Made by a program: the position numbers and the translations under genes. Shown here in pieces: positions 1 to 11,739 of a stretch of 64,000 nucleotides of DNA. The DNA lies in the NCBI GenBank assembly GCA_033439795.1, contig JAUTDP010000005.1, positions 3,315,001-3,379,000 of the forward strand, read 5' to 3'. The notes under the pieces are model-generated. The model was not told the origin of the DNA and searched no databases. It worked only from the letters and a program-made list of their open reading frames with translations. Numbering within the stretch: position 1 is the first letter of the stretch; every line of letters begins with the position of its first letter. This DNA is from Sordaria brevicollis (lineage: Eukaryota > Ascomycota > Sordariomycetes > Sordariales > Sordariaceae).

Positions 1-3000
1 ATACGGCCTAATTAAAATATTAATTTATAATTAATTATAAATCCTTATTAGATTTTAAAAATTTATTAATTAAGAATAATACCGGTATTTTATTTAAGGT
101 TAAGAATGTAAAATAATACCCCTCATCCTCCAAATTTATAATTATATTCTAAAAATTAATAATTAATTATAAAGGTATTAGAGTTAATTTCTCTAAAAAT
201 TCGATTAAAATCTCTAACCCCTATATTTATAATAAGAGTTGGCTTATTAATTCGTAGTATTAATTTAATAAGATTTAACCTATTTATATTTAGTATTAAT
301 CCCTTAATAATTTTATAATTACCTCCTCTTCTTATTTCCCCTCCTCTAAAATATTAATTGTATTAATCGCTTCGTTCGTATCGGTCGGGAAGCTTATAAT
401 TATAAAATTAAACGTTGGGAGAGCCTACGGTAATTTTAATTAATTTACTTCGGCGGTATTTATATTATAAAAGGATTTTAATTATATAGCCAATTCTTTA
501 AGGGAAATTTATAAGGATTTATAAATTTCTTTAACTTTATCCGGAAATATTTCGTTTTTATTGAATATAACGTTTCGTATTATTATAATTTAATTAATAT
601 AAAGGTTCTAAACTTTATATTAATTCGTTAATTAATAATTAATTAAATACCTAATTTACGTACGCTTTTTAAATTTTCTAATCCTTTTTTTATTATTTAT
701 AACAGCGGTAATAAGGGTAAAAGCTTTATAATTATAAATTTTCAAATATACGATTATAGGGGAAGGATTTACTAATAGTATATTACCGTCTTTAAAATTA
801 TAATACGATTCGAATCTTTCTTTAGGAACCTTCTAATAATAATCTATTTTAAATATTAAATTATAAAAATACGCGGTTACGCGTATAATTTCTAATTAAA
901 ATACTTCGGGTAAATTCGTACTTATATATATTAACGCCGCTTTAATTTTAATTATACCCCTTAAATACTTTACGCTACTATTTTACGCTTATATATAAAA
1001 TATAAAGGGCTCGATTATAATATTACGTTTAATTAATTACGTTATAATCTTTTAATTATTATTTATTTCGTTATTATATTTTATAATACGAAGGAAGATT
1101 TTATATTAAATTTATAGGCTTGTAAAGAGGTTTTAAAAATATATTAATATAAAATTAGCTTTTCGGTTATTTAAATAATATATCCAAATATATTTAAATT
1201 ATCGATTTATAATTACTATTAGATTTAAATACTCCCTATTTCGTATTTTAATTTTATTATAAAAAAAGAAATTAATAGCGAAACGTAATTTTAAACCTTT
1301 TAAATAATCGCGAAATTCTCTACGCACTTAGCGCTTTAATTTAACTATAGTATATAATTCGTAATATACTAAATTTAGACCTTTAAATCGAACCCTATAA
1401 ATTTATTTAATTAATTTAGCGAATATATCTAATTTTAGGTAATTAAATCGAAAATGCTAGCGGAGGGTTACGCCTTCCTATAATTTCTATTAAGAATAAT
1501 TAGAAATAATACGTATTATAAAAGAAGATTTATTAATATTATTTTTTAATAAAAAAATATATTCTAATATAAATTACTTATTAATAGAATATACGTAATA
1601 AATTAGAGAGTTCGTAAGGCTAGAGTATAAATACCCGTTTTTATTATCTTGGAAAATATAATTATCTTCGAATTATTTTAAGGAAATAAAATTATAAACT
1701 ATATTCGGTATTAAAATAATATTAAAGAGGATTAATTCCCTTAACCCTATATTATTTTAAACCTTAATTATTATAATATTATACCCTTCGATAAAGATAT
1801 AATTATTATTAACCTATATATAATCGTTTATATTTAAAGGGGAAAAGTCTTTAAATCGATTAACCTTATTAAAAATATAAATTATTATACCTAAATTGAA
1901 AATTATAAAGTCTTTTAATAAATATACGGCGTAATAATCCGTAAATATTAAAAAATTATTCTTATTTATTAAACGATTATAAAATTACTTTTAATTAAAT
2001 TCGTCTTCTTTTTATTTACGTAATTAAAGAATAGCCTCCTTAAATTTCTTATCCTTCTTTATATTAATAATAATATATTTTTTAATATCTTCGTTTACTA
2101 TTTAACCTTCGAAAATAATTTATAGGCGTATATAATAATACAATTCGACTTTATAACCGAATTAATTATAAAATTTATAAATAGGACGTTTCATCTTACG
2201 AATTTATTAAAGAAGGGAGGAGGCGTATTTTTTATTAATAAATTTAAAGGACGTATTTTTTTTACTTCCCTTTTTCTTTATTAGGGTTATAACTTCTCCC
2301 CACCCTTTTTTAATATCCGTATTAAGGTTTTTTTTATTATTAAAAGCGTCCTCTTTAATAAGCTTTTTACTTAATATAATTGTAAATATTGTACTTTTTA
2401 ACGGGGGGGTTAATTAACCTTTATTTTAAATAAAATTTACTATTATTATTTTACAAAAGTTTTTAATAACGGTGCAAAATCCTATTTTTATATAATTATC
2501 CTTTTTTAACTTTTTATTATATTAAAATTAATACGTATTTACTTATAAGGAGAAAGGACTTCCTTTAATTATATAATTGAATTCTATAAATTAAATATTT
2601 AAATTATTAAATTTAAAGACCCCGTAAGTTTTATATAGAATTATAATTTATTTTTAGTAAAATAATTAAGTAATTTAATCCTTAATAATATAGCCTAGGC
2701 GTAAAATAGAAATTAATTAAATTTTAATTTATTTTTTAACTTTTTAATTATTAAAATATACGGCTTTAATAAAATTATCGTACTATTCGTAAATATTAAA
2801 ACGTTTAATAAAGTTAATTTCGCGGTATAAATCTCTAACGGTTTCGGTTATTTATAAATTTAATTAGGTTTTTTTAATCTTTAAATTAGAAATTACTTTC
2901 AAATTTGTACGCTAATTGTTTTTTTTAATTATATAATCGTAATAATCGCGTTTATAATAGAAGCCGTATTTAATTATAATATTAAATAACTCTTTAAAAC

Positions 3001-3330
3001 GAACCTTCTTTTTAATAGCGGTTTCTCCTTCGGGTTTTTAATTAATATAATCGAAAATATTAAATTTAAAGGGTCTCGTTAATTAAGGTTAGCGATCTAT
3101 AGGATTAATATATTTTTATAAACTTAAGTTTTAAATTTAGGAAATAAAGGTATTTTCCTAAGTAAGCCAATCTTTAGGGGAATTAAAACGAATATTATTA
3201 ATCTTCGAAGATATTATCGTTATTATTAATTTCGTTATTATTAACGTTGTTGATGCCGTAATTTAGGCGAATCGATAAGACTCTTAATTATTATAATAGT
3301 AATAGTATTAGGGGAGTAAAGAAGGCTTGA
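1..3330 (-). mobile_element. RIP-degraded Ty1/copia-type retrotransposon, truncated by the window edge
   Basis: This is an AT-rich tract with almost no CA or TG dinucleotides but with surviving CG, the RIP signature. On the minus strand, ignoring stops, the order of remnants is copia-like. A gag-like stretch lies near 3180-2900. An acidic or basic gag/protease linker lies near 2150-1900. A GAG-pre-integrase zone lies near 1760-1440, with readable text such as FEDNYIFQDNKNGYLYS. An integrase C-terminal zone lies near 1100-540, where LLINELI and YNNTKRYIQ match the usual copia wording of that region. The reverse transcriptase would lie beyond base 1. The 5' LTR is not evident, because the AT-rich tract stops abruptly at about 3330, so that end may be truncated. 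No intact protein can be made. The family call is inference from degraded frames. Confidence 0.72.
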
Positions 3331-5349
3331 TTGTTTGTAACTGTTTAAAACTCTGCAGACGTGCAGATCTCTGGCTACTGTGTAAAAATCCCTCAAACTC
3401 TAGACTTCGGTTATTTAGGTCACGTGCACTCCTATTATCCCTGCAGGCCAGCCACCCAGTATTGTGACAGAACTACCCGGCGCTAGTCTAGATGCCCGAA
3501 TCTCCACTTGGCGTGGTGGCTTCGGAGCGGAGCGGGACGAACGACGGGGGTCTAAGCTATTGAGCGGAGATGTTGCTTGACTTTTTTCGGCTTGGTTCTT
3601 GAATCTCCGGAGTTCGGGATTCTTGTCCCTTTGTTGTTGTCGGAGATGCATCATTTTCATCTCAACCTGTTCTGATATATAGGACACAGTCCCATCCTCT
3701 CCTACTCATGTTTCCTCGTGTCGTGCAAAGATCTTGATGTTTCTCGCTCTTCACCACCAGACCCCGAGCCGTCCTAACCCGTCATTTGGTGTTGAAAGGA
3801 ACTCCGAGCCATAACCGCCCTTTGTACAGTACCACATTTTGATGGTGGGGAAAGGAAAGCTTCAATGCTCCATCAAAGTCCCATCGTAGGAAGAAAGTGG
3901 AAACAGCCCAAAATCCCGAATAAGAGAAATGTCCCCTCACCATCTCGAACGGGTAGAGGGGCGCCATGAGCCGCTTGCAACTACTCCCCCATTTATCACC
4001 GTCATAGTCCCCTCGAAATTCGTCATAATGAGTCCATCTCCGCCTCCATACAATAGGTACTAAGGTTACCCGTTGAATTGCGGCTGTCCGACAAAGCGTG
4101 TGTGTGTACCTACCTTATTCTTTTGCTCATAACAGTCCGTATCGTTCTCAGCTCTCTTCATCTTCATCCCATCTTATTTCCATAGGCAGGGCAGGGTGAT
4201 ATCAGATGAACATGGTCGTCAGGAACTTTCTGTTTCCTCGTGCACCTTGGCATCAATGACAGACTCGATGTATCGCTCCCCGCACGATATCGACATCCCC
4301 TGGTCAATCTCCCCCCTGAAAGCCGTTCGATTCCCGCATGAGATTGACGCTACTAATCCGCACCGTCGCACAAAAGTTTCTTGATGGTTCTGATAGTTCT
4401 GATAAGTGCCAATGTGACGTTGGTGATCTGTTACTGTTTTGGGGGTTGGTATCCTGGGCATTTTGTTGGTGCGTTTTTGTCGTTGTGCCTGCCTGGGCTT
4501 GTTGTGTTTTGGTGAGAAATCTGGTCATGTCCTCCATTTTGGGTTCAAGTCTCAACGGACCGCCCAGACAGTGACAAAACTAAAAGTTCCCCTGTCGCCG
4601 AGCTCGCTTGCCGTTGCCTGCCCAGGAAATGCCCAGGAAATGCCCTGGACGCCATGTGCCCTTAATCCGCTGAAAAGGAATGGGTTCCCCTGGTTCCCTT
4701 GTGTGGTTCAATGTTCCTGATTTTTTCTTGGGGGGTTACAGTGAACAGCGGTACGGTATGTAGCGAGCGATTGGAGAACGGTAACACTGGGCGGGTGCAC
4801 TGTAGAGGATGCGAGAACGATAAGGTAGTGCGTGAATGGGGCGCATTAAAACGTGGGTTCGTCGACGACATTTGAAGGTGATGGGATTGAAGTTCATGAT
4901 ATCGGCATCTTGATCCTGTTTGTTGCTGCTTTCACTTGGGTTTCCGGGCAACGGAAGGGAGGCAGTAAGAAGATGGGATGAACTGCCCCTGGTGGAAGTC
5001 GCAAGATTGAAAGCCTGCCAAAATCGCATCCTTTGCCGCCATGACCGGAAAAGAAGGGGCAAGCACTATCCAAGGAACATTTCTTGCCAACAGAACACTG
5101 ACAACACAAAAACACAAGTAAAGATAGGTAGCAAAAACATAGCAAAAAAGGAGTGGTATATCCAAGCACAACCGTAGCCAAAAAAACAAGGCAAAGTATC
5201 CAAAAAAAAAACATCCCCTCCACACTCTTTCGTGCACATGCCGAATCCATAATCCAAAATTCCAACCAGCAGATCACCGTATACCCTCAACCCAGCACTT
5301 TGCCCTTACTTTATCCAAATAGCATCCTTCCCATATCCGTCATCATTTC
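3331..5349. other. Gene-less interval between RIP tract and epoxide hydrolase gene
   Basis: Base composition returns to normal within a few tens of bases after 3330. Short frames exist (for example on the minus strand at 3415-3687 and 4894-5277), but none reads like a conserved protein and they overlap one another on both strands. The last several hundred bases, next to the stop codon at 5350, would hold the 3' untranslated region of the minus-strand epoxide hydrolase. I see no RNA gene or repeat in it. Confidence 0.6.
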
Positions 5350-6639
5350 TCAGTTCCCCTTCCCCTTAACAATCCCCACCATGGGAGCCACAACCCCCAA
5401 AAACCCCTCCAAATCCTCCAAAAACGCCTCGGGCTCCTGCAACGCAGCAAAATGCCCTCCCCTTTCATGCGTCCTATAATACACCATCCTCTCCCCAAAC
5501 AGCTTCCTCCCCCACTGCTCCGGCAACGTCCCAATCTCCACCGGGAAAGCACTATACCCAAACGGCTTCCCCCTCCTCGCCGCCTCCTCCGACTCCTGCA
5601 CCACCGCCGTCGCCCCTATCTCGGGCACCAGAGCGCGATAACTCCACATCGTCCTCCCAAAACATCCCGAAAACCAGTACAGACTCATCCCGTCCAGGAT
5701 CTTCTCCAGGGACAAAGGGGTGGACCAGGTATTGTCAGACCACTCAACAAACTTCTCGCCCATCCACGCCAACATCCCCACCGGATTCGCGCTCAACGTC
5801 AACGCAATCGTAGACGGCCTAGTCCCATGCTCATAAGCGTACGCACTGCCCTGTTTAATCCACGCCTTCGTCCCCTTCATCAGCCTCTCCTCGCGCTCCG
5901 ACAACGGGACCTCTTCGCACGCGGCGAATTGCTCAGGCGTGAACATGAACATGTTTAAGTGCGTGGCTTTGCAGGCGGCGTGGTTGTTGGACATGGCGCG
6001 CGCGAGGGCGTATCCCACATCGCCGCCCTGGGCGATATAACCGGTGGAGCCGAAGCCCAAAGAGAGCATGAGTTCGTTCATTGCCTCGGCGGCGGCGTCG
6101 GTGGTTAGTTCGGCTTGATTGGCATCGTCCGGGCGGGTGGAAAAGCCGTAGTCTGGGATGGAGGGGATGATGACGTGGTAAGGTAGAGTGTCAGGTGTGT
6201 AGCGGTCGCGGAGGAGGGAGAGCATGGGGATGAACTCGAGGAAGGAGCCGGGCCAGCCGTGCATCAAGATGACGGGGATGGCGTCCTCGCGGGAGGAAAA
6301 AAGGGCGGCGAAGTGTAGGTTGAAGGTCTGCCCGGACGTGGGGCCGACGACGGTTTGGGTGAATTGGGGGAAGGAGTTGATGAAGGATTCGCGGGCGCGC
6401 CAGTCGTAGTGGTTCAGCCAGTAGTCGCGGGCGGTGATCAGCCAGTCGCGCGTGATGCCGAATTTGCCCGTGGTCGGGTCGGCGTGCTGGTTGTAGAACT
6501 GCGCGGGGGGGATGTGGGCTTGCTGGATGAGGGACCGGAACTGGGAGAGGTCGGCGTCGGAGACGGTGATGCGGAAGGGGGTCGGTGTCACCTTGATGCC
6601 CCGGGGCAGGGTGGAGAAGGAGGGTTGGATTGAGCCCAT
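5350..6639 (-). CDS. Epoxide hydrolase, microsomal-type alpha/beta hydrolase
   Basis: The 429-residue single-exon protein starts at an ATG in the context AAAAGATGG. The family opens epoxides to vicinal diols with water. The N-terminal epoxide-hydrolase domain (about 17-125) is followed by an alpha/beta-hydrolase fold. The oxyanion-hole motif HGWPGS is at 127-132. The nucleophile is Asp207 in QGGDVG, where many homologues have GGDWG. The likely acid is Glu368 in AFPVEIGTLPEQW, and the base is His396 in ERGGHFAALQEPE; these match the Asp-Glu-His triad of mammalian microsomal epoxide hydrolase in motif and spacing. There is no signal peptide or obvious N-terminal membrane anchor, so it is probably cytosolic. 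A TATA-like sequence (ATTATAAA on the minus strand) lies at 6925-6932, about 290 bases upstream. The substrate cannot be told; detoxification or secondary metabolism are both possible. Confidence 0.93.
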   Translation of the reverse strand: MGSIQPSFSTLPRGIKVTPTPFRITVSDADLSQFRSLIQQAHIPPAQFYNQHADPTTGKFGITRDWLITARDYWLNHYDWRARESFINSFPQFTQTVVGPTSGQTFNLHFAALFSSREDAIPVILMHGWPGSFLEFIPMLSLLRDRYTPDTLPYHVIIPSIPDYGFSTRPDDANQAELTTDAAAEAMNELMLSLGFGSTGYIAQGGDVGYALARAMSNNHAACKATHLNMFMFTPEQFAACEEVPLSEREERLMKGTKAWIKQGSAYAYEHGTRPSTIALTLSANPVGMLAWMGEKFVEWSDNTWSTPLSLEKILDGMSLYWFSGCFGRTMWSYRALVPEIGATAVVQESEEAARRGKPFGYSAFPVEIGTLPEQWGRKLFGERMVYYRTHERGGHFAALQEPEAFLEDLEGFLGVVAPMVGIVKGKGN

Positions 6640-9600
6640 CTTTTGGTTACCTATTTGCCGGAATAGGGAACAAGTAAACAGATGGATGGTGTTGTTGTTT
6701 GTGAGGGATGATGTAATGATGATGAGAGTGAAAAAAAAAGCTGGGATAATCCAGGGAGAGAGAATCCAGGAAATCAGTAAACAGGCAAAGAGACCCGAGA
6801 GACAAAAAAAAAAAGTGTCTGATGGCGTTTATATCGAAGAATTTCTGAACAAGCCCACAACGCCCCGGTGGAGAATTGGAGATGGGGTGAGAAGTTAAGT
6901 TAGTTCCCTTTGTGGATAAACGTCTTTATAATGGAGACCGGAACTAGAGCGGAGTGTGTGTGTGAATCCCCTCACTGGTGTTGGGTCCTGGTCTGGTCTG
7001 GTCTGGTGATGATCCGGTCTGGTCACTCAAAGTTGCAGTGTCGACGGGGATGGACAAGAGTGAAAGTGGGTTTTTGACGTTCGACTTATAGACCTTTTGA
7101 GTATAGGTAGTATGTGCTGTCGCCGATATGTCCACGAGTCCCGCGCAGTCCACGGGAAAGTATCCATCCATACTTCGGAGAGTGTTCTCCTGATCATCAT
7201 TTCCATACATGTATCCTTCTTCACAAAATGTGGTCTGAGTGTCTTCCTGCACGAGGTCCATGGCGCGCACGATACCCCCATGTTCTCGCTTCTTACCTAG
7301 GAAAAGGTCTTGGTCTTGGGGTGGTGATCCGGTGGGTTGTATGTATGCCGGCACCATTCAGGTCCCCGAATTCGTTTCGATTTTCATGACTTTTGTCGAC
7401 CATCCAAAAGAACGCAATCATCCCAAAGAAGTATAGGTAGGGGTGGAGATAATGCGTGCGGCGGCGGTCCGGTGGATGGAGTGGAGGGACATGGAGTGGA
7501 CAATGGTCGATCTCCATTACTATTATTTTTTTTGTCGTTCGTCGTTCGTCGTTCGTTTCTCGTTGACCCGTTCCCCACGTTTGCCAACATGAACTTGCAT
7601 TGGCTCGAAATGGATCCCCAGTTTCCCTTTTTTTTTTAGGCGGATTTAGTTACCGACCTGATCCTAGACGACTTACCGGCGACAACGCCGAAGCAATGGT
7701 GTCATAGGGAGGGAGATATCGACTTTTTTTATAACACCTCCTTCTTCGGCCAGTCTTTTTGCAGACGGTCTTCTCTCCATCTCTTCACTCACTGGTTCGT
7801 TCCCTTTCTGTCCCTGTCTTAGTCTCCAGCTAGAAGGGTTCTATCCGACCCGACCCGACCCATTCAGATTCTTGTATAAATCAGGCAGGCCCACATGGGT
7901 CCCAAGACTCTTCAATTCAACTGGACCGTCGAAACACAAAGGTAGGAATGGAGACCCTGCCTGCATAAACCCAACTGCCGTTTTACCTCGTGGGACTCGT
8001 GGACTCGTGGACTCATGGAACTTGTGTGTGTGTTTCTCGTGTGATCAACCACGCAGCTCGAGTCAAGACCTTTTCTCTTTCTTCTTCTGCTGTTCTTTGA
8101 TAAGGTACCTTGGACCGGAGTTATCCCCGGTACCATACCTACCAAACCGCACACCCTTCCCAATAACACGCAACAACGCAGATTGGACAGTTGCAGTGTG
8201 TGTGTGTGGTGCTCTCGTCGTCAAAAAGGCGGTCGATACCTACAGTAAGCCCATCAAGCATTTCGGGATCGTCGATCCTCCACACTTGATACTTGACCAT
8301 TACAGGAACCATGCCAGAAACCAAGATGACGTGTCACTCGAGGATTCGAAACCCCGAATTTGCAACTGTTGAAGCTTTTTTTCTGAAACAATAGTTCCGC
8401 TGTGATATAGCACAAAGCGCGGTGTTTTTGTTCCCGAACTACTAGACCCTGAGCCCCGGAGCGGTGCAGAATATGTATGTTGGTCGGTGACCTGTGATGA
8501 GGAATCTCGCCGCGTGTTAAAACACGAGGTCAGGTGCACCTCGCTTGCTCGACCGCATTGCATTGCAGTCGTTCCGGCCCTGTGCAGTGTGCTCTGGAAA
8601 TGCATACGCAAAAGAGCTCAGCATGTTCGGTGACCTGACATCCAACAACCACTGCTTCCAGGAAGTATTACGCACCGTTCAAAGCCATAACATAACGTCC
8701 AACCCCCCACAGCCTCCCAACGGAACAAAACCAACAAACCCTTCAAACCCGTTGTGCTACACACCAAACCGACACTTCCACCGTAGCCAATACTTGCCGA
8801 CAATTTGATCTTCATTTTTTGTGTGGTGTCCAGTCAGCCGCTTGTTCCGTCTTCCGTAGGTATTCAAAGGCGCGCCCTTTGCAACATTCTCGTCGCAACC
8901 AACCTTCGGCGGCGACTCAAACACCTTTTCAAACCCTCCGCGAAAGGGTCCGTGAATTGCAAATCCATTGTTTGAGGCCGTTGAGTCGCAAATCGATATT
9001 GTAACTAAGTCGGGCGATATGACATCTTTGGCTCAACATGATGGACGTCAGGTGCACCAGTTTGGACATGGCAAGAACCTTGGTTCAGCAACGTCGCTCG
9101 TCGACATCAGCCCATTTCGATAAACAATTGCGGTCTGGAAAGCCACTTCTCCAACTCCAGCGGCGCGGTTCAATTCCGCTCTGGAGTATATAGCTCTGGG
9201 TCGCTTCGGATCGTCCCTTGCGTCCCTTAAGTATCGTGTCGCATTGGCGGCCGATACGGAAAGCGGAAAGGCGGGAGGCGGAGTTGAGCAGGGAAATAGG
9301 TATCAGGGGAGCGGGAAACGTGGGCGATGGTGCTGACTCTAAAACTGTTTGGCGGTCGGTTAGCGGCAATGAACTAAATAGAGTGGACGATGAGACACGG
9401 TCGACCGTATTTGGGACCCCGACATCATCCCAACACGGCGCTGGTTCCGAGACTGACGTGCCAAATCTACATCGCCAGGGTAGCAAAGGTTGGCTACAGC
9501 AATGGGACCAAACGACCTCGAGCAGCTTAGGCAGTAGAAAGGTGATCCGAGGGGCGGCACTGGCTCCGGACGCCAGACAAACTACTAGCTCTACTAGCAC

Positions 9601-9737
9601 ATTCCGCGTGGACGATGGAGACTGGTTGAACAAGTGTGAACGGCGCCATGTAAATTGGGGGTATATGATAGGTAGGTATATGTGTGAAAGTATGTTCATG
9701 CATGCATGTCCAGCCAGCCAGCCAGTCAGCCAACTCT
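6640..9737. other. Intergenic interval between epoxide hydrolase and aminopeptidase genes
   Basis: This interval holds the promoter and leader of the epoxide hydrolase (left part) and the 3' flank of pepP (right part). The only long frame, minus strand 9085-9849, runs antisense-frame through the last pepP exon and has no protein-like content. There are small simple repeats (CGACC near 7850, CGTTCGT near 7535, TGGACTCG near 7995) and a strong hairpin at 9154-9187, listed separately. No gene is recognised. Confidence 0.55.
9154..9187 (+). repeat. Strong hairpin with a tRNA-like T-arm at its tip
   Basis: ACTCCAG (9154-9160) pairs exactly with CTGGAGT (9181-9187). Inside it GCGG (9165-9168) pairs with CCGC (9176-9179) around the 7-base loop TTCAATT. 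The tip GGTTCAATTCC matches the RNA polymerase III B-box and tRNA T-arm consensus. No matching A-box, D-arm or anticodon arm and no downstream T-run were found, so it is not a complete tRNA gene. It lies about 550 bases beyond the pepP stop codon. Its role is unknown. Confidence 0.5.
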
Positions 9738-11295
9738 CTAGCTCTCCTGAATGATCTTTTCCATCTCTTCGGGGTCCTTGGGTGCTGTCGTGAGGCTGTA
9801 GGTGCCGTCCTTGGTGATGACGAGGTTGTCTTCGATTCTGTTGACGCACAAAAGGTTAGTATTGTCCTTTCTCACAAGTGTTCATAGACAGATGAACGTA
9901 CCTCACACCACCAACATCCCAGTACTTCTCCAACACCTCCTTGTTAATGTACTTGCTATGCTTCTCATCCTTGAGGAACGGCTCGATGATAAAGTTGCAG
10001 AAATAAATACCAGGCTCGACAGTGACAACACTACCAGCCGGGAGACGACCCCTAACGCGAAGGTAGCGGAACATGGTGTCCTTGTCGGCATAGTTGGGGT
10101 TGCCGCCGGTATCGTGCGTGTCCATGCCGAGATAGTGGCCCAGACCGTGAGGGAAGAAGGCAACGCTCGTCCTGCTCTCGAGAATCTCGTCCTTGTCGCC
10201 CTGGAGAATGCCAATCTGGAGAAGGCCGTCGATGGCAATCTTGTGCGCGAGGAGATGGACGTCATCCCAAAGGACGCCCTCCTTGAGCGCAGCGATACAG
10301 TCGTTCTGCATCTTGAGCACAATGTCGTAGATCTCCCTGCTCTCCTTGGTGAACTTGCCGTTGATGGGGAAAGTGCGGGTGATATCCGAGGCATAGCAGT
10401 CCCACTCGCCGCCGGCATCGAGCAAGAGGTTGAGCTTGCCGGCCATGTCGGCGTTGTTGGGAACGTAGTGGAGGGTGGCAGCTGCCCTACCGCTGGCGAC
10501 GATGCTGTGGTAGGCCTGGTTGCGGGCGCCCTTGGCGATGCAGTGTCCAAGGAAGACGGCCTCCAACTCACGCTCGTTCTGAACGTGCTTGACCTTTTGC
10601 ATAACGGCCTTGTGTCCTTCGGAGCTGATCTCGTTGGCCTTGGCCATGATGGCGAGCTCGTATTCGTCCTTGACCACGCGGGTAACTTCGATGGCTTCTT
10701 TGAGGATGGAAAAGTTCTTGTTGTCGAACTCGATGAAGGTGACCTTCTCGGAGACCTGGTTGGGGATGGCAAAGACGGAGGAGCCCTTGGGCTTGGTGCT
10801 GCCGACGTGGGCGAGGGTGGCGTTGACATCGTTGGTGTACTTGACCTCATCAACGTCCCAGCGCTGCTTGGCCTCGTCGACGGAGACGGGCAGGCCGGAC
10901 CAGATGACCGAGTCGGGATCGATGGGAGGGATGAAGAGGGTGGCCTTGTCGGCGTCCATGTCGTACATGTAGTGGCAGTCGGCGAGGGGGCAGCCGGTCA
11001 GGTAGTAGAAGTAGCGACGCTGGCGGAAGGGCTCGGCCTCATCGTTGTCCTCGAGCAGCTTGGTGGCGCGGCCCTCGAGGTAGAGGACTCCCGATGCGCC
11101 GGGCACCTTGTTGCGGATGTAGTCGGCGACGCGCTGGGCATGGCGCTTGGCCGGGTATTTGCCCTTGAGGGTGGTCTCGTAGTCCATTCTGGCGGTGGTA
11201 ATCGTTCGAATGTTCGGGGTCGAGATTCTCGCGACGGCGGTGATGTTGGTGATCCGGGGAAAGATGGTGTTGAAGGATGAGAAAAGGTTTCGCAT
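9738..11295 (-). CDS. pepP: Xaa-Pro aminopeptidase (aminopeptidase P), two exons
   Basis: The exons are 11295-9902 and 9837-9738, with a 64-nt intron, giving 497 residues. The enzyme removes the N-terminal residue from peptides with proline second (M24B metallopeptidase). An aminopeptidase-P N-terminal domain (about 40-190) precedes the pita-bread catalytic domain (about 205-490). The metal ligands are Asp293, Asp304, His387 (in FPHGLGH), Glu427 (in VTVEPGIY) and Glu467 (in [10 protein letters not shown]); the last is encoded by exon 2, so splicing is needed for activity. Residues 1-36 contain no Asp or Glu, are rich in Arg/Ser/Thr/Asn, and look like a mitochondrial presequence. Met37 (ATG at 11187) begins [11 protein letters not shown], the usual cytosolic start of this family. 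Two products from alternative starts are therefore likely. The aldo/keto reductase stop codon is 444 bases upstream in the same direction. Confidence 0.95.
9838..9901 (-). other. pepP intron
   Basis: Read on the minus strand, the donor GTACGT follows the codons for VGGV, and the acceptor CAG precedes ATCGAAGAC. The intron is 64 nt long and falls after the second base of an Arg codon. Removal joins GGVR to IEDNLVI, restoring the conserved final metal-ligand motif. The unspliced frame would instead end a few residues later in [14 protein letters not shown]. Confidence 0.92.
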
Positions 11296-11739
11296 GGAGA
11301 AGAGAACAAAGTAATTACAGCACAGACACCTCCAAATGTCTGATACTGACCAATATTACTGTAATCTTGTTGAAAGAGGGGCAACTAACCTGAAGAAAGG
11401 AAGGAGAAGGACGCCTTCCTTCGGGAGAAGAAGCTTCTGTCCAACGCTCCTTCCCGCTGCCCACGAGGCACAGGGCGGATAGGGCGGGGCAATGACAGCT
11501 TCTTGGCGGGGTCGTTATCAGCTTCTTATCGCCAAGCTAGACCCTGATTGGCAAGTCTTGGGCTAACCCCACATCTGTCACGGCATGCAGCGGCACGAAA
11601 CGGATCTCGGCACAGTCTTGGTGGGCTTGGTGGACTCGTCAATTTCCCTCCAGCAACGGGTTTTCCCAGAATCAACAAAAACACCAAAAATCATCACCAA
11701 CCTCAAATACATGCTCAATTGGGTATCTCCTCAGAAAAT
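11296..11739. other. Upstream region of pepP
   Basis: These 444 bases separate the aldo/keto reductase stop from the pepP start and must hold the pepP promoter and leader. No TATA box is obvious. CAGCTTCTT occurs twice near 11490 and 11519. A possible leader intron donor (GTTAGT on the minus strand, near 11390) lacks a convincing acceptor. Confidence 0.4.

Noticed and set aside
4510..4560. T-arm-like TTGGG-TTCAAGT-CTCAA
   Set aside because: A good 5-bp stem, but no acceptor complement or A-box upstream.
9085..9849. 254-codon minus-strand open frame
   Set aside because: It runs out of frame through the last pepP exon and the 3' flank; the text is repetitive Arg/Gln/His and Ser with no domain, while the pepP frame explains the exon.
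9802..11280. 492-codon plus-strand frame opposite pepP
   Set aside because: An antisense shadow: Val/Asp/Leu/Gly-rich text complementary to the highly conserved aminopeptidase frame.
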